From contig QOQU01000004.1 in NCBI GenBank assembly GCA_003327455.1, forward strand, positions 1 through 64,000: DNA of 64,000 nucleotides, in the 5' to 3' direction. Below the pieces are notes generated by a model that had not been told where the DNA came from, made no database searches, and saw only the letters and a program-made list of their open reading frames with translations. Made by a program: the position numbers and the translations under genes. Below, in pieces: positions 53,950 to 63,970 of this stretch. Position 1 is the stretch's first letter. Each line of letters begins with the position of its first letter. The DNA comes from Anaerolineae bacterium. Its GTDB lineage: Bacteria > Chloroflexota > Anaerolineae > Anaerolineales > UBA4823.

Positions 53950-54825
53950 TTAGCTATAAGTCGCTTCGCCATTTCGCCAGACCAGGCGACGGCGGCGATA
54001 TGCCCAGCACATATAGGATACGGTGACAAAATAGCTGGCCGGCAGGCGGTTGAGGGCGGTGATCTTGGTGCCCAGGACGGTGGTTTTGCCGCCAAAGCCC
54101 ATCGGTCCGATACCTAACTGGTTGGCTTCTTCGGTCAGGCGTTTCTCCAATTGGGCAAGCTCAGGGTTTTCGTTCTCATCATCCAGACGGCGGAAGAGGA
54201 CTTCTTTGGAGGCGTAGTAAGCCGAACCGCGGTCGCCGCCGATGGCTACCCCTAAAATGCCGGGTGCACAGCCCTGTCCTTGTGCCTGATGGACGGCATC
54301 CAGGACAACCTTCCGCACTCCTGCGAGATCACGGCCGGCTTTTAGGGCGTTGTAAGGCAGCGAATATTGGGCACCGACGTTTTCACAACCGCCGCCCTTG
54401 AGCATCAAATCGACCGTCAGGGTGTCACCTTCCACCTCTTCGAAGTGAACGGTAGGAAAGTAATCGCCGCCCAGGTTGTTGCCGCTGTTCTTGCCGCTCA
54501 GGGCATCAACCGAATTAGGGCGCAGATAGGATTTTTGGGTAGCCTGCACGACCGCCTGCTCGATCTGGCGGCGTAACTGGCGCGTTGACCAGCCTTCGGG
54601 ATACGAAACGTAGAAGATGGGCGTGCCGGTATCCTGACAGATAGGGGTCTGATTGCGGCGCGAGAGCTCCACGTTTTTCAGAATGGTCTCCAGGGCACCG
54701 CGCGCCGCTGAACCGGGTTCTTCTTGTTCGACAGCGCGGCGCAGGGCTTCTTCCACGTCAGGAGGCAGATCGGTAGCTGCCAGACGGATTAGTTCGAGAA
54801 AGTGAGCGGTCAAATCGGGGGTCAT
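53950..54825 (-). CDS. class I fumarate hydratase alpha subunit
   Basis: A 291-residue Fe-S hydratase alpha subunit. Cys ligands of the [4Fe-4S] cluster are in QTPICQDTGTP, GGGCENVGAQ and QGCAPGILGVAIGG. The ATG at 54825 follows GAAGGAG; a frame open to 54870 adds residues with no family similarity. First gene of the operon alpha-beta-Clp1. The cluster makes the enzyme oxygen-sensitive, fitting an anaerobe. Confidence 0.92.
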   Translation of the reverse strand: MTPDLTAHFLELIRLAATDLPPDVEEALRRAVEQEEPGSAARGALETILKNVELSRRNQTPICQDTGTPIFYVSYPEGWSTRQLRRQIEQAVVQATQKSYLRPNSVDALSGKNSGNNLGGDYFPTVHFEEVEGDTLTVDLMLKGGGCENVGAQYSLPYNALKAGRDLAGVRKVVLDAVHQAQGQGCAPGILGVAIGGDRGSAYYASKEVLFRRLDDENENPELAQLEKRLTEEANQLGIGPMGFGGKTTVLGTKITALNRLPASYFVTVSYMCWAYRRRRLVWRNGEATYS

Positions 54826-55058
54826 CTTCACTCCTTCATTCCCACAGGGTCGATGGGGTAAGCACTGCACTTCCCCCTTAATTTTATCCGCATTTTGGCG
54901 AACTGCAAAACCGGTCTGGCTTTGCAGGAAGGATTACATTACTCTTCCCCATGGCAACAACTTGCCATCTCAACGGGCGGCCTGGATGCGGAGCAAGTTA
55001 GCGCTTTCGGCCGTCAGGGCTGAGTTAACGACAGGAACGTCCGCTATCTTGGAGTGAC

Positions 55059-56612
55059 TCACTCCCACTCAATGGTCGCCGGCGGTTTGCTGGTGATGTC
55101 ATAGACAACCCGATTAACCCCCTTGACTTCATTGACAATGCGGGTGGCAACGCGCCCTAACAGGTCATGGGGCAACCTCGCCCAGTCGGCGGTCATGAAA
55201 TCCTCGGTGGTGACCGCCCGCAGGGCAACCGTCTCCTGGTAGGTGCGCTGATCGCCCATCACCCCCACCGACTGCACCGGCAACAAGACCGCAAAGGCTT
55301 GAGCTGTGCCTTCGACCTGTTCATCGCTGTAGCGCAGGCGCAAATAGCCAGCTCGCTGGAGTTCTTCGGTGAAGATGGCGTCAGCCTGGCGCAAGATTTC
55401 CAGGCGCTCGGCAGTTACCTCGCCCAAACACCGCACCGCCAGGCCTGGACCGGGGAACGGCTGACGCCAGACGATTTCTGGCGGCAGCCCTAACGCTTCG
55501 CCGACGATGCGCACTTCATCTTTGAAGAGATAGCGCAACGGCTCTACCAGTTGAAACTCCATCTCCGCCGGCAGTCCACCCACGTTGTGGTGCGTTTTGA
55601 TGCGCTGAGCCTGGGCGCGATCGGGAGCGCTCGACTCGACCACATCAGGGTAAATCGTGCCCTGCACCAGAAAGGGCGGCATCCCCACCTGGCGCGCCTG
55701 AGCTTCAAAGATGCGGATGAAGGTCTCCCCGATGATCTGGCGCTTGCGTTCGGGGTCGGTGACCCCTTTCAGAGCCCTTAGAAAAGTCTCGGCGGCCTGC
55801 ACAACGATTAATTCAATCCCCAGATGCGCCTGTAAAGCCTGACGCACCTGGTGTGCTTCCCCTTGACGTAACAAGCCGGTGTCCACGAACACGGCGATCA
55901 GTTGCTCCCCAATTGCTTTCTGAACCAGGGCGGTTGCCACGGTGGAATCCACCCCGCCACTAACCGCCGAGAGCACGCGCTGGTCGCCCACTTGCTGACG
56001 CACACGCTGGATAGTTTGTTCGATGATCGAGGTCGGCGTCCACTCGGGTCTGGCTTCGCAGATGTGCAGGGCAAACTGGCGGATCATTGCCATGCCATTG
56101 GGGGTATGGCGCACCTCCGGGTGAAATTGAAAGGCATAATAGCGGCGTTGAAAATCCGCCATGGCAGCGATGGGAGAGCGCTCGCTGACCGCAATGGCAA
56201 CAAATCCCGGCGGCAGCGTTTCAATGCGGTCGCCGTGTGACATCCAGACCTGCTCTTCCTTCTCGATCAGCGGATTGGGTTGCAGAGGAGCAATACGGGC
56301 AAAGCCGTATTCGCGTTGCGGAGCAGGGTTAACCTGCCCACCAAGCTGGTATGCCAGGGCTTGCATTCCATAGCAGATGCCCAGGATGGGCAAACCGCTT
56401 TGCAAGACGTAATCGGGGATGCGCGGCGCGCCTAATTCATAGACAGAAGCCGGACCGCCTGAAAGGATAAAGCCTTTGGGTTGTAGGGCAAGAACCTGTT
56501 CGGCGGGCGCGTTCCAGGGTAACAGTTCACAATACACCTGGCACTCCCGCACCCGCCGGGCGATCAGTTGCGAGGTCTGAGAGCCGAAATCCAGGACAAC
56601 CAGACTGTCCAT
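55059..56612 (-). CDS. guaA: GMP synthase (glutamine-hydrolysing)
   Basis: A 517-residue enzyme: class I glutamine amidotransferase (about 3-190; nucleophile in [15 protein letters not shown]), ATP pyrophosphatase (about 200-385; [12 protein letters not shown]) and C-terminal dimerisation domain (ending KPPATIEWE). It converts XMP to GMP. The ATG at 56612 is preferred to a TTG at 56624, and it follows the xpt stop by one base, so salvage and GMP synthesis are cotranscribed. Confidence 0.97.
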   Translation of the reverse strand: MDSLVVLDFGSQTSQLIARRVRECQVYCELLPWNAPAEQVLALQPKGFILSGGPASVYELGAPRIPDYVLQSGLPILGICYGMQALAYQLGGQVNPAPQREYGFARIAPLQPNPLIEKEEQVWMSHGDRIETLPPGFVAIAVSERSPIAAMADFQRRYYAFQFHPEVRHTPNGMAMIRQFALHICEARPEWTPTSIIEQTIQRVRQQVGDQRVLSAVSGGVDSTVATALVQKAIGEQLIAVFVDTGLLRQGEAHQVRQALQAHLGIELIVVQAAETFLRALKGVTDPERKRQIIGETFIRIFEAQARQVGMPPFLVQGTIYPDVVESSAPDRAQAQRIKTHHNVGGLPAEMEFQLVEPLRYLFKDEVRIVGEALGLPPEIVWRQPFPGPGLAVRCLGEVTAERLEILRQADAIFTEELQRAGYLRLRYSDEQVEGTAQAFAVLLPVQSVGVMGDQRTYQETVALRAVTTEDFMTADWARLPHDLLGRVATRIVNEVKGVNRVVYDITSKPPATIEWE

Positions 56613-56613
56613 C

Positions 56614-57186
56614 TCATTCTTCAAAGACGATCGTGTTGTTGTGCATCGAGCGGATGCGCGCCAGGCTTTCGATCGGGACGTTCAGGTATTCTAAGGCTTG
56701 CCGCCCGCCTTCAAAGGTCTTTTCGATCAGCGCTCCTACGCCGACAATCTGAGCGCCGGCTGCTTCAGCCAGGCGGACCAGGCCCAAAATCGTTGCGCCG
56801 GTGGCAAGAAAGTCGTCAATGATCAGAACCCGCTCTCCGCCAGCTAAATATTCGGGCGAGACGATGAGTTCGACCGTGCGCCCTTTGGTGTGCGAAGGCG
56901 TAAGAGTCAGATAGACCTGATCGGGCATGGTGATCGGTTTGTGTTTGCGGGCATAGACGACCGGGATGCCCAGATGCATCGCCGTGGTGAGGGCTGGGGC
57001 AATGCCCGAGATCTCGGCGGTCAGCACTTTGGTTGCCTTCACCCCCTGAAACCGCCGCGCAAGCTCTTTGCCACATTCATCCATCAGCCGGGCATCCACC
57101 TGGTGATTGATAAAGCTATCCACCTTGAGAATGCCGTTCCCCAAATTGCGCCCCTCTTTCAAGATTCTTTGTTTCAGTGCTTCCAT
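56614..57186 (-). CDS. xpt: xanthine phosphoribosyltransferase
   Basis: A 190-residue purine salvage enzyme converting xanthine plus PRPP to XMP. The PRPP-binding motif is [17 protein letters not shown], and the N-terminus [20 protein letters not shown] is typical of Xpt. The ATG at 57186 has GGAGG upstream; a frame open to 57261 is discarded. It supplies XMP for the adjoining GMP synthase. No purine riboswitch consensus was recognised upstream. Confidence 0.95.
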   Translation of the reverse strand: MEALKQRILKEGRNLGNGILKVDSFINHQVDARLMDECGKELARRFQGVKATKVLTAEISGIAPALTTAMHLGIPVVYARKHKPITMPDQVYLTLTPSHTKGRTVELIVSPEYLAGGERVLIIDDFLATGATILGLVRLAEAAGAQIVGVGALIEKTFEGGRQALEYLNVPIESLARIRSMHNNTIVFEE

Positions 57187-57532
57187 TTTGGACCTCCAGA
57201 TAGAACAGAACAGGATAAGCCATAAAGCGCCGCGCCTGACTGCGCAGGGCTTGGAAAACACACCATGATGGAGTGGTCGTTAGCGGGTATTTAATTTGAA
57301 ACGAAGCCGGCAATGTCTCAACAGCAAGTTCTACCAGCCGATTTTACCAGAGAAGACGGCAATGGATGGATAGCATGAGCCTCAATTTTCTGGTTCTTTT
57401 TGCCTGCTCTTGCCCGGCGGTGTTCACCGTTTCAACGCCCGAACCTTTGTTGACGAACCATCGAACATCATTTAGAATCCAAATACCGACAAGGTTTATC
57501 TGTTTCCCGCTTTCACCAGAAGGAGTTCATCC
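57187..57532. other. divergent intergenic region xpt/kamA
   Basis: About 345 bases between the two starts. It must contain both promoters. I searched it for a purine riboswitch (xpt side) and lysine element (kamA side) by eye and recognised neither. An 84-codon frame on the plus strand here is not convincing. Confidence 0.4.
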
Positions 57533-58873
57533 ATGGCAAAATATCCTTTCCCGTCCAAACGCGCTGCCATATACCGCGAGGTTCCCGATGAACAGTGGTA
57601 CAACTGGCGCTGGCAATTAAGCCATCGCCTGAACACCGCCGATGAGATCGGGCAGGTCATTCCGCTCACCGAAAGCGAACGCAAAGCGCTCAACGCCCCC
57701 AACCTCTTTCGCGTGGATATTACCCCCTATTTTATCTCCCTGATCGATCCCGAAGACCCCGATGACCCGATTCGCAAGCAGGTTATCCCCACCGCAGCCG
57801 AGATGGTGCCGTTCACGGCGATGATGGAAGACTCGCTGGCAGAAGATCGCCACTCGCCAGTGCCTGGGCTGGTACATCGCTACCCCGATCGGGTGCTGAT
57901 GCTGGTTACCACGCAGTGCGCCAGTTACTGTCGCTATTGCACGCGCTCACGCATTGTCGGCGATCCCTCGGCGACCTTTTCGCGCAGTGAATTTGAGCTG
58001 CAACTGGAATACATTCGGCGCACGCCTCAAATTCGGGACGTGTTGCTCTCAGGTGGCGATCCGCTGGTGCTTGCCCCTAAAATTTTGGAGGAAATTCTCA
58101 GCCGTCTGCGAGAGATCGAGCATGTGGAGATTCTGCGCATCGGTACGCGGGTGCCGGTCTTCCTGCCCATGCGCATCACCGATGAGCTATGTGACATGCT
58201 GCAAAAATACCATCCATTGTGGATGAATATCCACGTCAACACGCCCAATGAGATCACCCGCGAGCTTGCCGAAGCCTGCGACAAACTGACCCGTGCCGGC
58301 ATTCCGCTTGGCAATCAGGCGGTGCTCCTGGCAGGGGTTAACGACAACGTAGATGTTCAGCGTCAGTTGGTGCACGATTTGGTGCGCATTCGCGTGCGGC
58401 CGTATTACCTCTATCAGTGTGATCTGGTGGAAGGCGCCGGGCATTTCCGCACGCCGGTTGGGAAAGGGATTGAAATTATGGAAGGGCTGCGCGGCCATAC
58501 TTCAGGGTATGCCGTGCATCAATACATCATTGATGCGCCGGGTGGAGGCGGCAAGATTCCGGTCATGCCCAATTATCTGCTGAGCTATTCCGATCACAAA
58601 GTGGTTTTGCGCAACTACGAGGGCTACATCACCACATATGAGGAGCCGGTTGATTACCTGCCCGAGAAAGCCGCGAAGTTTAAGGGGATCAAACGACCAG
58701 AGCCGGGTCAGAGCGGTGTGCATGGCTTGCTGCAAGGAGAGCAGATGTTCATCAAGCCCGAGGGCTTTGATGAAGTGCACGACCGCCATGGAATCCAACA
58801 CCGCCTGAAGGACGAGAAGAAATGGCAGCCACTGGGCATCGGCAGCGGTGCCAGGGAGCAAGAAGCGGAGTAG
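57533..58873 (+). CDS. kamA: lysine 2,3-aminomutase (radical SAM)
   Basis: A 446-residue radical-SAM/PLP enzyme. The cluster motif is CASYCRYC (C-x3-C-x2-C) near residue 131, SAM contacts follow in VLLSGGDPLVL, and the PLP Lys is in DAPGGGGKIPV. It interconverts L-alpha-lysine and L-beta-lysine, used in lysine fermentation or, with AblB, in osmolyte synthesis. No AblB acetyltransferase lies next to it. RBS AAGGAG; a C-terminal tail of about 30 residues is longer than usual. Confidence 0.93.
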   Translation: MAKYPFPSKRAAIYREVPDEQWYNWRWQLSHRLNTADEIGQVIPLTESERKALNAPNLFRVDITPYFISLIDPEDPDDPIRKQVIPTAAEMVPFTAMMEDSLAEDRHSPVPGLVHRYPDRVLMLVTTQCASYCRYCTRSRIVGDPSATFSRSEFELQLEYIRRTPQIRDVLLSGGDPLVLAPKILEEILSRLREIEHVEILRIGTRVPVFLPMRITDELCDMLQKYHPLWMNIHVNTPNEITRELAEACDKLTRAGIPLGNQAVLLAGVNDNVDVQRQLVHDLVRIRVRPYYLYQCDLVEGAGHFRTPVGKGIEIMEGLRGHTSGYAVHQYIIDAPGGGGKIPVMPNYLLSYSDHKVVLRNYEGYITTYEEPVDYLPEKAAKFKGIKRPEPGQSGVHGLLQGEQMFIKPEGFDEVHDRHGIQHRLKDEKKWQPLGIGSGAREQEAE

Positions 58874-58919
58874 TCAGGCCATACGCCGAGAAGCTATCTT
58901 CTGAGGTTAGACAACGCAA

Positions 58920-59004
58920 ACCAGGCAAGCCTGGCGGTACTTTTCGGAGTACCGCCGACTTTAGTCGGTAAAATTCGATGAAGACCAGGCAAGCCTGGCG
59001 GTAC
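58920..59004. repeat. two copies of dispersed palindrome ACCAGGCAAGCCTGGCGGTAC
   Basis: Copies at 58920-58940 and 58984-59004 in direct orientation flank a second palindrome, CCGACT-TT-AGTCGG (58955-58968). A third copy of the core lies at 201-219. Sequence CCAGGC-AA-GCCTGG is a perfect 6-bp-arm hairpin. Typical of REP-like elements; a possible terminator for kamA and the CPBP fusion gene. Confidence 0.75.
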
Positions 59005-59026
59005 AGGACGCCCCCTGGAAAGGGGA

Positions 59027-60364
59027 TTAATCCATTTCAGCCGGCGGGTTCTGGAGGGGTTCCAGGAGCAAAATGGGAATGGAGCGGTTGCGGATGCGCT
59101 GGCGGTACAGGCGATAACCGAAAAAGGTGTTTTCCGCCAGTTGCCAGTAGCGCTCATATTCCTCGCCGCTGGCCTCGCGCGCCAGATATGGCTTTTGTTC
59201 GCCGTTGATCAGACAGGTCGCCAGCGGGTTCTTGCGCAGGTTGAAGTACCAGGCTGGATAGCGCTCCTGTCCAAAATTGGTAGCGATGAGTGCTATCGTG
59301 TTGGGTTGGGCGGGATCCACAATCGGCAGGAGCGGCGTGGTGCGAGGTTGACCGCTGCGAGCGCCGATTGTCGTGACCATCACCACCGGCAGATCTGCCA
59401 GCAGGCTGGTCAGGGTTTGTTTTCCGCCGCTCAGGCGGAACCAGCCGCGATCCAGGTGAGGAAGACTGCGTGCCAGAAGAGAGGCAACAATGGAGAGGCT
59501 CGAGAGGCGGCGCAGGAGACGGATGCCTGTAGAGCTGCGCAGAAACCAGACCAGACTCAGCCCCAGGGCAAAGACGACTGTCCAACCTAACCAGACCATC
59601 TCGACCGTCAACGGCACAGCCAGAAATTCGCCGCACAGGTTGGTCATGTAGTGAAACAGGATTGCCGTCAGCGTTGCCCCACCCGAGGCGTTGATCAAAG
59701 CGGTCAGCAGAATCGAGTGCGTGAACAGGTTCAGGCTGTAAATCCAAAAGCGAGGCGAGGCAAACCCCAACCCTGCCTGATAGGTGCCGGGGATGAAGAA
59801 GAGCGGCAGGTGCCATAAGTTCCACACCAGCCCCAAGACCAGGCTGGCAAGGAAAGGGTGCCAGCGGGACTGCAGGCGCGGCAGGGCATAGCCGCGCCAG
59901 CCTAACTCTTCCGGCAGAGGACCGAAGAAAAACGTCACAACCACCAGGCTCAACAGGGCAAGGGGATCATTGAGCCAGCGCTGAGTCCCAACCAGGCTGG
60001 GAAACTCACCGCTGAGCCAGCCAACCGTCAGGAGGCTCAACCCAGCCAGGATCGGTTGCAGGAGCAGGCTGAGCAGCAGGATCGATTTCGGAGCGTGCCG
60101 CCAGCTCAAGCTACGCGCAAAGAAGGAACGCAAGCCCTCTCCATCACGAACGCGCCTCATCATCCCCACGGCGACCACAAAAGGACCCAGACCGCTGAGG
60201 AGGCGCAGGAAAGTTGTGGAGGTTTGCGTGGCATCCCCACTGCGCAGGACAACGATCAGCAGGAATGCCCACGACCAGAGCAGGGTTAAGACAAGATAGA
60301 GCAGGGCGTTAGAGAGCGAGGGGAAAGCATATGCAGCGAGAGAGGAGCGACGAGGTTTATCCAT
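59027..60364 (-). CDS. CPBP membrane protease fused to F420/Ddn-like reductase domain
   Basis: A 445-residue fusion. The N-terminal part (about 1-300) is an Abi/CPBP metal-dependent intramembrane protease with eight helices: PLPEELGWRGYALP (EExxxR), LWNLWHLPLFF and ILFHYMTN supply the Glu/His set. The C-terminal part (about 320-440) is a soluble Ddn/DUF385-type domain (TTIGARSGQPRTTPLLPI; NLRKNPLATC), whose family uses deazaflavin F420 or related cofactors. The two families are normally separate. No frameshift or internal start is seen between them, so a true fusion is likely. Confidence 0.8.
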   Translation of the reverse strand: MDKPRRSSLAAYAFPSLSNALLYLVLTLLWSWAFLLIVVLRSGDATQTSTTFLRLLSGLGPFVVAVGMMRRVRDGEGLRSFFARSLSWRHAPKSILLLSLLLQPILAGLSLLTVGWLSGEFPSLVGTQRWLNDPLALLSLVVVTFFFGPLPEELGWRGYALPRLQSRWHPFLASLVLGLVWNLWHLPLFFIPGTYQAGLGFASPRFWIYSLNLFTHSILLTALINASGGATLTAILFHYMTNLCGEFLAVPLTVEMVWLGWTVVFALGLSLVWFLRSSTGIRLLRRLSSLSIVASLLARSLPHLDRGWFRLSGGKQTLTSLLADLPVVMVTTIGARSGQPRTTPLLPIVDPAQPNTIALIATNFGQERYPAWYFNLRKNPLATCLINGEQKPYLAREASGEEYERYWQLAENTFFGYRLYRQRIRNRSIPILLLEPLQNPPAEMD

Positions 60365-60606
60365 GCCGGCAATGCACCTGAACAGAGTGGATTATACCGC
60401 TTAAGAACTTCTCTCTGTTCTCGAAATGACAATTCGCTCGGGTTGGTCTAACGTTTTCGGGCGCTCCACACAGACCACCTCACAGGCAGAATTGCCTATC
60501 CAGGCAGCGGTGAAAATGCCCTGAGCATGCAATTTCTCCTCATTTAGAATCGTTACCAATATAAGAGGCCCCTTTTTCCCAAACACCCTATGGTTTATGA
60601 TGCAAA

Positions 60607-61320
60607 ATGATGCCGGCCGCGTTGAATTCTGAAAGACTTTCGCTTTCCCTGACTCGCCTGCTGGCGAGAAAATGGTTTCTGCTCTTTTTGATTCTGTATG
60701 GTCTTTGGGTCTGGATGCCGTTCTTCGCCCCTCTTTTTATGCATCTTGGTTGGGAGAGCGCAGCGAAAGGGCTCTATATCTTTTATTCTTTTTTCTGTCA
60801 TCAGTTGCCTCAACGTTCATTTTTCCTTTTTGGCTCGCAGATCGGGTATTCTTTGGAGGAAATTCAGGCAGCCTGGCTGAACACGATCAATCCTCTGCTT
60901 TTGCGCCAGTTTTCAGGCACACCCGAGATGGGGTGGAAGGTTGCCTGGTCAGACCGCATGATCGCTTTTTATGGGAGCATCTGGCTTTTCGCTTTCCTGT
61001 GGTATACGCTGCGGCGGCGGATAAAGGGTTTAACCTTCTGGGGGATGGTGCTTTTCCTTTTGCCGATGCTGGTGGATGGCAGCACCCATTTCATCAGTGA
61101 TCTGGCAGGCATTGGGCAGGGTTTTCGAGATCAGAATCTCTGGCTGGCGCAGTTGACAAATTATGCCTTTCCGTTGGATTTTTATCGCGGCGATGCACCA
61201 GGCTCGTTCAATTCGTGGATGCGCCTGATCAGCGGCGTCTTGAGTGGGGCGGGGACTGTCTGGTTTGCATTTCCGTACCTGGAAAAAACTTTTCTCCCCG
61301 AAGAGGGTGGATTAGAATAA
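60607..61320 (+). CDS. DUF2085 membrane protein
   Basis: A 237-residue membrane protein with five to six helices and the DUF2085 signature SFFCHQLPQRSFFLFG near residue 62. The Cys-His may bind metal, but function is unknown. Five bases separate it from the response regulator, so it heads the last operon. The start ATG lacks a clear ribosome site. A 61-codon minus-strand frame at 60401-60586 is not called. Confidence 0.8.
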   Translation: MMPAALNSERLSLSLTRLLARKWFLLFLILYGLWVWMPFFAPLFMHLGWESAAKGLYIFYSFFCHQLPQRSFFLFGSQIGYSLEEIQAAWLNTINPLLLRQFSGTPEMGWKVAWSDRMIAFYGSIWLFAFLWYTLRRRIKGLTFWGMVLFLLPMLVDGSTHFISDLAGIGQGFRDQNLWLAQLTNYAFPLDFYRGDAPGSFNSWMRLISGVLSGAGTVWFAFPYLEKTFLPEEGGLE

Positions 61321-61324
61321 GGAT

Positions 61325-61987
61325 ATGCACAAAATTCGGGTTTTGCTAGCCGATGACCACGCCATCGTACGGGCAGGGATACGCCGCTTCCTGGAATCGG
61401 TCGAGGATATCGAGGTGGTTGCCGAAGCAGCGGACGGAGAACAGGCAAAGGCGCTCATCCTTGCAAAGCAGCCGGATGTCGCCGTGCTTGACATTCAGAT
61501 GCCGAAAGCGACAGGGATCGAAGTCACCCGCTGGGCAAAAACTCAGGCGAAAGGAAGCGGTATCCTGATCCTGACCGCCTATGATGATCCACCCTATGTG
61601 ATGGCGGTCTTGCAAGCTGGCGCGCATGGTTATGTGTTGAAAACGGCCGGGCCGGATGAGATCATTCAGGCTGTGCGCGATGTCTATGCCGGCAAGTCGG
61701 TGCTCGATCCAGCGGTGACAGGCTCTCTCTTAGCACAGATTTTTCCCGGTCGTGAAGCCTTTCCGGTCGAACCGTTGACCGAGCGCGAACTGGAGGTCCT
61801 TCATCTTGTAGCGAAGGGTTATACCAATAAAGCGATTGCGGTGCAATTGGGCATCAGCGACCGCACTGTTCAAGGACATCTCGCCCACATTTTCGATAAA
61901 CTTCAGGCTACCAGTCGCACCGAGGCAGTTATGCGGGCGGTCTCTTTGGGTTGGATCGCCCAGGATATCGGCACCATGCTTGAGTAA
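61325..61987 (+). CDS. NarL/LuxR-family response regulator
   Basis: A 220-residue regulator: receiver (about 3-120; DD at 10-11, phospho-Asp in DVAVLDIQMP) and LuxR helix-turn-helix (about 150-210; LTERELEVLHLVAKGYTNKA, GISDRTVQGHLAHIF). Partner is the downstream kinase, five bases away. Confidence 0.93.
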   Translation: MHKIRVLLADDHAIVRAGIRRFLESVEDIEVVAEAADGEQAKALILAKQPDVAVLDIQMPKATGIEVTRWAKTQAKGSGILILTAYDDPPYVMAVLQAGAHGYVLKTAGPDEIIQAVRDVYAGKSVLDPAVTGSLLAQIFPGREAFPVEPLTERELEVLHLVAKGYTNKAIAVQLGISDRTVQGHLAHIFDKLQATSRTEAVMRAVSLGWIAQDIGTMLE

Positions 61988-61992
61988 AAGGG

Positions 61993-63708
61993 ATGCCGCA
62001 GTTCAGGTTGCCCTCTCTACCCCGCAGGGTGATGTGGAAAGGTTCCACCCTGCAATTGCTGGGGGTCATCATATTTCCTCTGGCATTGTTCGTTTTGATC
62101 ATTGCCCTGGGCAGTACCTGGCTGCATCAAAGAGAAATGCGTGCCATGGTCGGCGAACGGGATGAAGTGGCGGTGAGAGCGGCCGCTGCAGCTTTGGGCA
62201 GCGAGATGCATTACCGGCTGGCACTGGTGCAGAGCTTTGCTCTGCAAGTTGAGCAAAGCCACCGTTCTGCAGAGCAACTGCTGGCAGCTTTCCAGCCCCT
62301 GCTCGCAAATTTCGACCTGGGGCTGGCGTTGTACTCGCAGGAGGGAAGCCTGCTCGCCTTTCGGGGTGACGAAAATTTCTGGAAATCTCTTCAGGTAGAG
62401 CAGTTTCGAGAGTCTCAACAAAGCGCTTTGCCGCGCGTTTATAGCTGGCGGGCGAACGAGCGAACTCTGGTATTGTTTAGCGCGCTGGCCGAAAGTTCTT
62501 CTGTTCTCATTGTAGCAGGAATTACCCTGCAGAGGCTTGCCGATCGGGTGTTGATGAATGCGCTGCCAACTGAGCGCGAGACACAGATCCGCCTGATCGA
62601 TCGTCAGAAAACCATTCTCTATCCACTCAGTGGCTCTGAACTGCAAATCCAGGCTGTCCAGACAGAGGAATTGGAGAGGGCACTGCGTGAGCCAAGCGGC
62701 ACATTCTATGCGAGACGACAGGGCATTGAATATGTAATTTCCTACAGTTCCGTGCCTGAGGTGGATTGGGTGTTGATCATGGAAGAGCCATGGCAGGCTG
62801 TCGCCAGCCCGATTTTGGAAACGACGCGGATTGCGCCGTTAGTCCTGGTGCCTTTGCTTCTGATCAGCCTGAGCGCTTTATGGTTCGGCGCCCGACAAAT
62901 TGTTCAACCATTGCGAGAGCTTGAGAAAAAATCGGCCTCGCTCGCCTGGGGAGATTTCAGAGGCATCGAAGAGACCGTCGGTGGGATTGAGGAAATTCGC
63001 CGCCTGCAGGCCGAACTTCGTCACATGGCTGGAAAAGTCCAGATGGCGCAGCGGAGTTTAAGGGATTATATCGGGGCAATTACCAGCGCTCAGGAGGAAG
63101 AACGGCGGCGGATTGCGCGCGAATTGCACGATGACACCCTCCAATCTATCATTGCGCTCAAACAGCGCGTTCAGTTAGCCCAGAAGAACGCCCTGGATCA
63201 GGCTGCGTTGCAGTCTTTGCAGGAACTGGAAACCATTGCCGATAAAACCATCGAGAACCTGCGGCGGACAACCCGAGCTTTGCGCCCTCTCTATCTGGAA
63301 GAACTGGGGCTGGTGACAGCCCTGGAGATGCTGGCAAGAGAGATGGAATCTGTCTCAGGGATCGAGATTTCTTTCCGCAAAGAGGGACTCGAACGCCGCT
63401 TAAGTGCAGCCGTAGAACTTACCCTCTATCGCATCGCTCAGGAAGCGCTCAGCAATGTCGTTCGTCACGCCCAGGCGACGCAAGCCACTTTACGGATTCA
63501 CTATCAAGACCCAACCGTTACCCTGCAGATTCTGGACGACGGCAAGGGTTTTGATGTCCCCGAAACTCTGACGGATTTTGCCTCGGCGGGGCATTTTGGC
63601 TTGCTCGGAATGTACGAACGAGCGGATTTGATCGGGGCTCATTTGAGCATTGAGTCCGCACCCGGGCGGGGGACAAAATTGACCATTCGCTTATCGCAAG
63701 CCATGTGA
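61993..63708 (+). CDS. NarL-partner sensor histidine kinase
   Basis: A 571-residue kinase: TM1 (about 22-42), an extracytoplasmic dCache-like sensor (about 55-260), TM2 (about 275-298), HAMP, coiled coil, HisKA_3 (EEERRRIARELHDDTLQSI) and HATPase_c (EALSNVVRHA, DDGKGFD). It would phosphorylate the regulator before it. The ligand is unknown. Start ATG at 61993 follows AAAAGGG. Confidence 0.92.
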   Translation: MPQFRLPSLPRRVMWKGSTLQLLGVIIFPLALFVLIIALGSTWLHQREMRAMVGERDEVAVRAAAAALGSEMHYRLALVQSFALQVEQSHRSAEQLLAAFQPLLANFDLGLALYSQEGSLLAFRGDENFWKSLQVEQFRESQQSALPRVYSWRANERTLVLFSALAESSSVLIVAGITLQRLADRVLMNALPTERETQIRLIDRQKTILYPLSGSELQIQAVQTEELERALREPSGTFYARRQGIEYVISYSSVPEVDWVLIMEEPWQAVASPILETTRIAPLVLVPLLLISLSALWFGARQIVQPLRELEKKSASLAWGDFRGIEETVGGIEEIRRLQAELRHMAGKVQMAQRSLRDYIGAITSAQEEERRRIARELHDDTLQSIIALKQRVQLAQKNALDQAALQSLQELETIADKTIENLRRTTRALRPLYLEELGLVTALEMLAREMESVSGIEISFRKEGLERRLSAAVELTLYRIAQEALSNVVRHAQATQATLRIHYQDPTVTLQILDDGKGFDVPETLTDFASAGHFGLLGMYERADLIGAHLSIESAPGRGTKLTIRLSQAM

Positions 63709-63970
63709 AGGCAACCCTGCCTGCGCTGTGCCATTTTTAGACCTCCTTGGTGAATGAAAGCCCTGACTTCAGCCGGAAATCGGCGGCTTTGAGCCAACAT
63801 CCAAATGGGGATGAAACGAGTGAAATTTGCCTGAACCGAGCATGCCAGCACGACTCCGGCAGGCAATCAGGCAATTTTGCTTATCTCCACCTGGGGCGAA
63901 ACCCTCTGTCAAAGACGGAATAGCCTTTTTATACTGGGATTAACTCAGGGTTTTGAAAGGAGAGACGAAA

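Noticed and set aside
57187-57532. Purine riboswitch upstream of xpt
   Set aside because: No match to the conserved purine aptamer core could be found by eye.
60401-60586. 61-codon minus-strand frame upstream of the DUF2085 gene
   Set aside because: No ribosome site, no recognisable domain, and it lies in a divergent promoter region.
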